In this document: positions 45,317-49,206 of the stretch, in pieces | Layout: each line of letters begins with the position of its first letter | How positions within the stretch are numbered: the first letter of the stretch is position 1 | Assembly (NCBI GenBank): GCA_019635955.1 | Contig: JAHBYL010000019.1 | Location: 1-49,206 of the forward strand | DNA length: 49,206 nucleotides | Direction of reading: 5' to 3' | From: Parvibaculum sp. | Lineage (GTDB): Bacteria > Pseudomonadota > Alphaproteobacteria > Parvibaculales > Parvibaculaceae | The notes under the pieces: generated by a model | Databases searched by the model: none | The model's input: the letters and a program-made list of their open reading frames with translations, nothing else | What the model was told of the DNA's origin: nothing | Position numbers and translations under genes: made by a program

Positions 45317-45694
45317 ATGCGCCTTGCCGGTCAGCTCTTTATCGCCTTTCTCGTTCTCGTTGCCTGCGATACGGCGGGACGCCTCGTCTCCTGGTGGCTC
45401 GGTCTGCCGGTGCCTGGCACTGTGATCGGCATATTGTTTCTGCTTGGCGGGCTGGTCTGGCTCCGTCGCGTGCCGGAGGCGGTCGGCCGCGTCGCGGATT
45501 TCCTGCTCGCGCATCTGAACTTTCTCTACATTCCGGCGGGCGTCGGCGTGATGAGCTATGCTGCGCTCTTCGCCGAAGATCTCTGGCCCATTCTCGTTGC
45601 GCTTTTCGCCAGCACCTTCCTCGCCATGCTGGCGGCGGGTTATGCCTTCATGGCGGTGGCGCGGCTCACCGGAAACCGGGAGCACGGCGAATGA
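45317..45694 (+). CDS. lrgA: LrgA/CidA-family membrane protein
   Basis: This 125-residue membrane protein has four predicted helices and the conserved PVPGTVIGIL motif (about residues 30-39) and LLAHLNFLYIPAGVGVM segment. LrgA/CidA proteins form small membrane assemblies linked to cell lysis control and small organic acid export. The ATG at 45317 gives the normal length; a TTG four codons before is less likely. Its stop overlaps the lrgB start as ATGA. Confidence 0.9.
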   Translation: MRLAGQLFIAFLVLVACDTAGRLVSWWLGLPVPGTVIGILFLLGGLVWLRRVPEAVGRVADFLLAHLNFLYIPAGVGVMSYAALFAEDLWPILVALFASTFLAMLAAGYAFMAVARLTGNREHGE

Positions 45695-46413
45695 GCGATA
45701 TCGGCATCAAGCTCATCTATTGGGACAGGGTCTTCGAGGCGGGGTTCTGGATTCTCGTCACACTGTTCTTCTATTACCTTGCGCTGCGCATCCAGCGTGC
45801 GCTGGGCGGCACGCCGCTTGCGAACCCGGTGTTGCTCGCCGCCGCGCCGATCATCGGGTTGCTCATCGCGGCGGACATCTGGGTCGGCGACTATATGGGC
45901 GGGGGCCAGGCGCTGCTCTGGCTGCTCGGACCCGCGACCGTCGGCATCGCCGTGCCGCTCTACCGCAATTTTGCGCGTGTGCGCTCGGCGCTTCTGCCGA
46001 TGGCTGCGGCGCTCGTCACAGGCTCAACGGTTGCCGTCGTCTCTGCCGTGCTGATCGGCGAGGCGATGGGCGCGAGCGTCGAGACGATCCGCTCGCTCGC
46101 GCCGAAATCCGTGACGACGCCGATTGCGATGGGCATTGCGGATGAGATCGGCGGTTATCCTTCGCTTGCCGCCGCCTTCGTGATCCTGACGGGGATCGTG
46201 GGCGCGGTTTTCGGCTCGGCATTCTTCCGGCTCCTCCGCATCCGCGACGAGCGCGCGAAAGGCTTTGCCATGGGGATTGCCGCGCATGGCATCGGCACAG
46301 CGCGCGCCTTTCAGGAAAACGAAGTGCAAGGCACCTTCTCGGGCGTCGCCATGGCGCTCAACGGCATCGTGACGGCGCTCGTGCTGCCGCTTCTTTGGCT
46401 GGCCTTTTCCTAG
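45691..46413 (+). CDS. lrgB: LrgB/CidB-family membrane protein
   Basis: This 240-residue partner has about seven membrane helices and the family motif AMGIADEIGGYPSLAAAFVILTG-type segment (about residues 145-168), with GIAAHGIGTARA (about 197). It is translationally coupled to lrgA. The pair is thought to act as an exporter or holin-like assembly; in plants the fused homologue PLGG1 carries glycolate and glycerate. It converges on the radical SAM gene with a 4-base overlap. Confidence 0.92.
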   Translation: MSDIGIKLIYWDRVFEAGFWILVTLFFYYLALRIQRALGGTPLANPVLLAAAPIIGLLIAADIWVGDYMGGGQALLWLLGPATVGIAVPLYRNFARVRSALLPMAAALVTGSTVAVVSAVLIGEAMGASVETIRSLAPKSVTTPIAMGIADEIGGYPSLAAAFVILTGIVGAVFGSAFFRLLRIRDERAKGFAMGIAAHGIGTARAFQENEVQGTFSGVAMALNGIVTALVLPLLWLAFS

Positions 46414-47360
46414 GCCGAGCAGCTTGCGCCGCCCAGCACACAGAACTTCGCGCAGTGGCGGTGGTTGAGCTTCACGGGAGCAAGGCTTCCGGCAAGCGTC
46501 GTCCCCATCTCGAATTGCGGATCGTCCGGCAGCAGCGTGCAGGAGATCACGGCGGGCGATGAAGCGCCCCGGCGCTTCACGACCATGCGGCTCGTCGCGC
46601 ACATCATCGACGCGGGATCGACATGCAGGATATCCCAGCAGGCGGTGGTGATTTCCGGCACTTCGGCCTGCTCGTCCATCTCCGGGAAGAGAACGAGAGA
46701 GGCGAGGTTCCGCGCATCGAGCGAAAGCCCCTCGCGCGCAAAGAGCGCGGCAAAGCCCGCGCGCACCTCATCTTCCGTCTCGCCCGAAGTAGTGCGGCCT
46801 GCAACGGCGATCGTGAAATTTTCGGATGAAAGCCAGCGAAGCCCCTCCATCGTCTTTTCGAAACTGCCTGCGCCGCGCTCGGCGTCGTGCAGCGCCTCGG
46901 TGTAGTGATCGAGGCTGACGCGGAGCTTGATCGAGTTGCCGAAGACCTCGTGCAGCGCAATGAGCCCGGCCTTCACGCGCGGGCGCTGCATCGGCTGCAT
47001 CGCATTGGTGAGGATCAGTACCTCATGGCCGCGTGTCAGCGCGTCTTCCAGCATCTCGATCATACCGGGATTCATGAAGGGCTCGCCGCCGGTGAAACCG
47101 ATTTCGGGCAAGGCTGTCCCGGCCTGCGCCGCGATCGCCGCCGTCTCGTCGAAATAGCGCACGGCCTCTTCCGGTGAGATATAGGCGAGGCGGTCGTCCG
47201 TCGGGCTCGAATGGATATAGCAATTCGCGCATTCGATGTTGCAGAGCGTGCCGGTATTGATCCAGAGCGTGTCGAGCCTGTCAAAGGCGACGGAGGCGCG
47301 TGTCTCACCCTTGGCGGTGACATCCGGGTGGAGAAATTTCTGCGGCGCGATCTCGTTCAT
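46410..47360 (-). CDS. Radical SAM protein with extra C-terminal cysteines
   Basis: This 316-residue radical SAM enzyme has the CxxxCxxC cluster site Cys40, Cys44 and Cys47 (CNIECANC) and the SAM-binding GFTGGEPFMNPG (about residues 88-99). The C-terminal third carries many more cysteines: ACWDILHV, MMCATSRM, SCTLLPDD and CAKFCVLGGASC at the very end, suggesting one or two auxiliary Fe-S clusters as in SPASM-type enzymes. No peptide substrate or carrier gene is seen beside it. The ATG has no clear ribosome site. The reaction is unknown. Confidence 0.85.
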   Translation of the reverse strand: MNEIAPQKFLHPDVTAKGETRASVAFDRLDTLWINTGTLCNIECANCYIHSSPTDDRLAYISPEEAVRYFDETAAIAAQAGTALPEIGFTGGEPFMNPGMIEMLEDALTRGHEVLILTNAMQPMQRPRVKAGLIALHEVFGNSIKLRVSLDHYTEALHDAERGAGSFEKTMEGLRWLSSENFTIAVAGRTTSGETEDEVRAGFAALFAREGLSLDARNLASLVLFPEMDEQAEVPEITTACWDILHVDPASMMCATSRMVVKRRGASSPAVISCTLLPDDPQFEMGTTLAGSLAPVKLNHRHCAKFCVLGGASCSA

Positions 47361-47451
47361 GGAGAAAACCTATCACTGCGCCCGAGCTTCGCCATTCACA
47401 ATTCCGGGAGGGCTGGTAGTCTGCACGCGGGCGGCGAAAAAGGGGCATGAC

Positions 47452-48471
47452 GTGCAGCGAAAACTGACAAAGGGCGAACTTCTTGACGGGCGGGGACGGC
47501 TCATCGAGGCGGGCTGGGCGACGGAAGAGGCCCGGCGCTACCGCCGCGCCGCCATCAAGGCCGGCTGGCACCGCATCAAGGAATGGGACTACTACGCCGT
47601 CCTGAACGACCGCTACGGCTTTGCCTGCGTCGTGGCCGACAATGGCTATATGGGGCTTCTGAACGCCGTCTGGCTCGATTTCGAAAAGCCGGGCTTCACC
47701 GAGGAAGGCATAATCACGCCTTTCCCGCGCGGGCGGATGAAGCTGCCCGAAAGCGCGGACGAGGGCGACATCGTCCAGCACCACCCGAAAATGGATATTG
47801 CCTTCCGCCATGTGCCGGGCGGGCGGCGGATCACGCTGTCCTATCCGGGCTTCGGCAAGGGACGCGGCGTGGAGGCCGATCTCTTCCTTGCGCAGCCGCC
47901 GATGGACCGCATGGTGATCGCAACGCCCTTCGCCGATGCGCCGCGCGCCTTCTATTACAACCAGAAGATCAACTGCATGGCGGCGGAAGGGCAGGTGACG
48001 GTGGGCGGCGAGACATTCGCCTTCGAGCCCGCGACCTCTTTCGGCGTGCTCGACTGGGGGCGCGGCGTCTGGACCTATGACAATGTCTGGTACTGGGGCT
48101 CGGCCTCCGGCATGGCGGAGGGAAAGAGCTTTGGCTTCAATATCGGCTATGGCTTCGGCGATACCTCGGCGGCATCGGAAAACATGATCATCTTCGAGGG
48201 CCGCGCGCATAAATTCGATCAAGTGCGGTTCCATCTGCCCGAGGGCACATTTGACGGCGCGCCCTGGACGTTCACCAGCAATGACGGGCGTTTCGACATG
48301 ACTTTCGAGCCGGTCGTCGACCGCCACAGCGCGGTGGACCTGAAGCTCATCCGCTCGATCCAGCATCAGGTCTTCGGGCGCTTTTCGGGCGTGGCCGTGC
48401 TGGACGACGGGCGGCGGATCAAGGTGAAGGATTTGATCGGCTTTGCCGAGGAAGTGCAGAACCGCTGGTGA
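47452..48471 (+). CDS. DUF2804 family protein
   Basis: This 339-residue protein of unknown function has the DUF2804 pattern: KGELLDGRGRLIEAGWA near the start, KEWDYYAVLNDRYGF (about 40-54), YYNQKINCMAAEG, and the aromatic-rich VLDWGRGVWTYDNVWYWGSA (about 200-220). No catalytic motif or signal peptide is obvious. The GTG at 47452, seven bases after AGGGG, is preferred because upstream residues in the open frame overlap the radical SAM gene region and look non-coding. It is divergent from that gene. Confidence 0.8.
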   Translation: MQRKLTKGELLDGRGRLIEAGWATEEARRYRRAAIKAGWHRIKEWDYYAVLNDRYGFACVVADNGYMGLLNAVWLDFEKPGFTEEGIITPFPRGRMKLPESADEGDIVQHHPKMDIAFRHVPGGRRITLSYPGFGKGRGVEADLFLAQPPMDRMVIATPFADAPRAFYYNQKINCMAAEGQVTVGGETFAFEPATSFGVLDWGRGVWTYDNVWYWGSASGMAEGKSFGFNIGYGFGDTSAASENMIIFEGRAHKFDQVRFHLPEGTFDGAPWTFTSNDGRFDMTFEPVVDRHSAVDLKLIRSIQHQVFGRFSGVAVLDDGRRIKVKDLIGFAEEVQNRW

Positions 48472-48477
48472 CGCCTC

Positions 48478-48506
48478 TTGCGGAAAATGCGCCGAAACCT
48501 TAACTA
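48478..48506 (+). promoter_or_regulatory. Predicted tRNA-Gly promoter
   Basis: TTGCGG (48478-48483), a 17-base spacer and TAACTA (48501-48506) lie just upstream of the tRNA; the start would be within a few bases of its 5' end. Confidence 0.4.
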
Positions 48507-48517
48507 GAAGGTCCGGT

Positions 48518-48591
48518 GCGGGTGTAGCTCAATGGTAGAGCAGAAGCTTCCCAAGCTTACGACGAGGGTTCGATTCCCTTCACCCGCTCCA
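48518..48591 (+). tRNA. tRNA-Gly (anticodon CCC)
   Basis: The acceptor stem GCGGGTG/CACCCGC, D arm GCTC-AATGGTA-GAGC, anticodon loop TTCCCAA, T arm GAGGG-TTCGATT-CCCTT and encoded CCA are all present. The anticodon CCC reads GGG (and possibly other) glycine codons. The sequence is a normal 74-base bacterial tRNA; no attachment-site remnant or integrase is seen beside it. Confidence 0.96.
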
Positions 48592-48597
48592 AACCGC

Positions 48598-49206
48598 TCA
48601 GCGGACCGGGCCCCGCGCGGTGATGGCCTGAATGCGATCGGCCAGCCATTCAGCATAAGTCTCAATAGACAAGGCGCCTTGCATGCCGGGCGTAATTTTT
48701 ACCTGCGGATCATGCAGTGCCACATTCTCGATGGCCGCAGCGGTGACCGCGCGATCCGGAAATTCCGGCAAGGCAAAGGTGTAGGCCTCGCCGCTTTTCA
48801 GGTTGATGGTCAGCAGCGCACCCGTGAGCTGTGCACTGATCCACATATGCTGCAGGTTGACAGCAGAGAAGATGACTGAGGCAAGCTTTCTGGCAAGGCG
48901 ATCCATTTGTCGTTCGCCGTCCAGAACCGCCTTGTCGACATAATCGACATAAATGTTGGCGATCGAGGCGAAAGGGATGAAGGGCTCAAGCGGTGTGCCA
49001 TCGATGCGCAGGCGCCCGCGATGTCGCATCAACCCGCTGTGATGTGTGATGCCGAAACCTCGGGGCGTCACCACGAGCAGTGAGGAAAAGCGGCCCGCCT
49101 CAAGATCTATGCCGTGTTGCATGGACATGGGCGCGCCGAGGGGAAGGCACTCGCCGGTCAGGTCCGGCCATGTCGCAAGAATGCGTCGTGCCCGTTTCCG
49201 CCGCGC
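48598..49206 (-). CDS. Protein of unknown function, frame open to window edge
   Basis: From the first ATG in the window (49128) the protein has 176 residues. The same frame stays open for 26 more codons to the window end with plausible coding composition, so the true start may lie outside. No signal peptide, membrane helix or known motif is visible; PRGFGITHHSGLMRHRGRLRI and SIANIYVDYVDKAVLDG suggest an alpha/beta fold. It ends 6 bases from the tRNA, on the other strand. Confidence 0.6.
   Translation of the reverse strand, partial: ARRKRARRILATWPDLTGECLPLGAPMSMQHGIDLEAGRFSSLLVVTPRGFGITHHSGLMRHRGRLRIDGTPLEPFIPFASIANIYVDYVDKAVLDGERQMDRLARKLASVIFSAVNLQHMWISAQLTGALLTINLKSGEAYTFALPEFPDRAVTAAAIENVALHDPQVKITPGMQGALSIETYAEWLADRIQAITARGPVR

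Noticed and set aside
48518-48591. tRNA-Gly as integration site of a genomic island
   Set aside because: No partial tRNA copy, integrase or composition change is visible on either side within the window.

Overview
This GC-rich window comes from an alphaproteobacterium. Markers of that class include the cell-cycle regulator GcrA, a PAS_5-family protein, a SAM-II riboswitch in front of metZ, the long duplicated dCTP deaminase, long-N-terminus PstC and PstA permeases, and many ATGA-type gene overlaps. A Hyphomicrobiales/Parvibaculum-like organism would fit the lipid and surfactant degradation genes, but that is an inference. The window is chromosomal: almost everything is housekeeping or catabolic, with no integrase, transposase, phage gene, rRNA or CRISPR array.

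Layout. 1-2750: acyl-CoA dehydrogenase, zinc alcohol dehydrogenase and a SnoaL-like protein in one operon. 2761-4790: tonB-exbD-exbB energy transduction operon on the minus strand. 5077-9429: PAS_5 protein, alkyl sulfatase, MDR reductase and a two-PAS protein. 9497-10967: a 2Fe-2S ferredoxin followed by a diiron ferritin-fold protein, with an activator-like promoter. 11326-17720: secreted small protein, then tamA-tamB (outer-membrane assembly). 17815-20221: copper ATPase behind a CueR-type operator. 20266-21984: a GmrSD-like DUF262/DUF1524 nuclease of clearly lower GC, the only obviously foreign gene. 22157-25485: TetR regulator, an 89-bp palindromic repeat, GFA protein, alpha/beta hydrolase, a possible small RNA and an SDR.

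25706-33584 is a complete phosphate regulon in one direction: phoR, Pho box, pstS-pstC-pstA-pstB, phoU and phoB. PhoB appears to have a 42-residue N-terminal extension. 33682-34200 is gcrA, with a perfect DnaA box upstream of its predicted promoter. 34569-35378 is an ABC-2 permease. 35399-35723 carries a good sigma-70 promoter and a strongly structured RNA leader of unassigned class in front of argD-argF-hslO. A lipoprotein, a BLUF photoreceptor, argE, apaG and SAM-II-controlled metZ follow, then a dCTP deaminase, a dienelactone hydrolase, the LrgA/LrgB pair, a radical SAM protein, a DUF2804 protein, tRNA-Gly(CCC) and an unknown ORF that is open at the window edge.

The most interesting unexplained items are the structured argD leader (35490-35630), the ferredoxin-diiron pair with its direct-repeat promoter, the possible PhoB extension, the DnaA box at gcrA, and the radical SAM protein with extra cysteines. 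All functions are assigned by reading motifs in the translated sequence; no database search was run.
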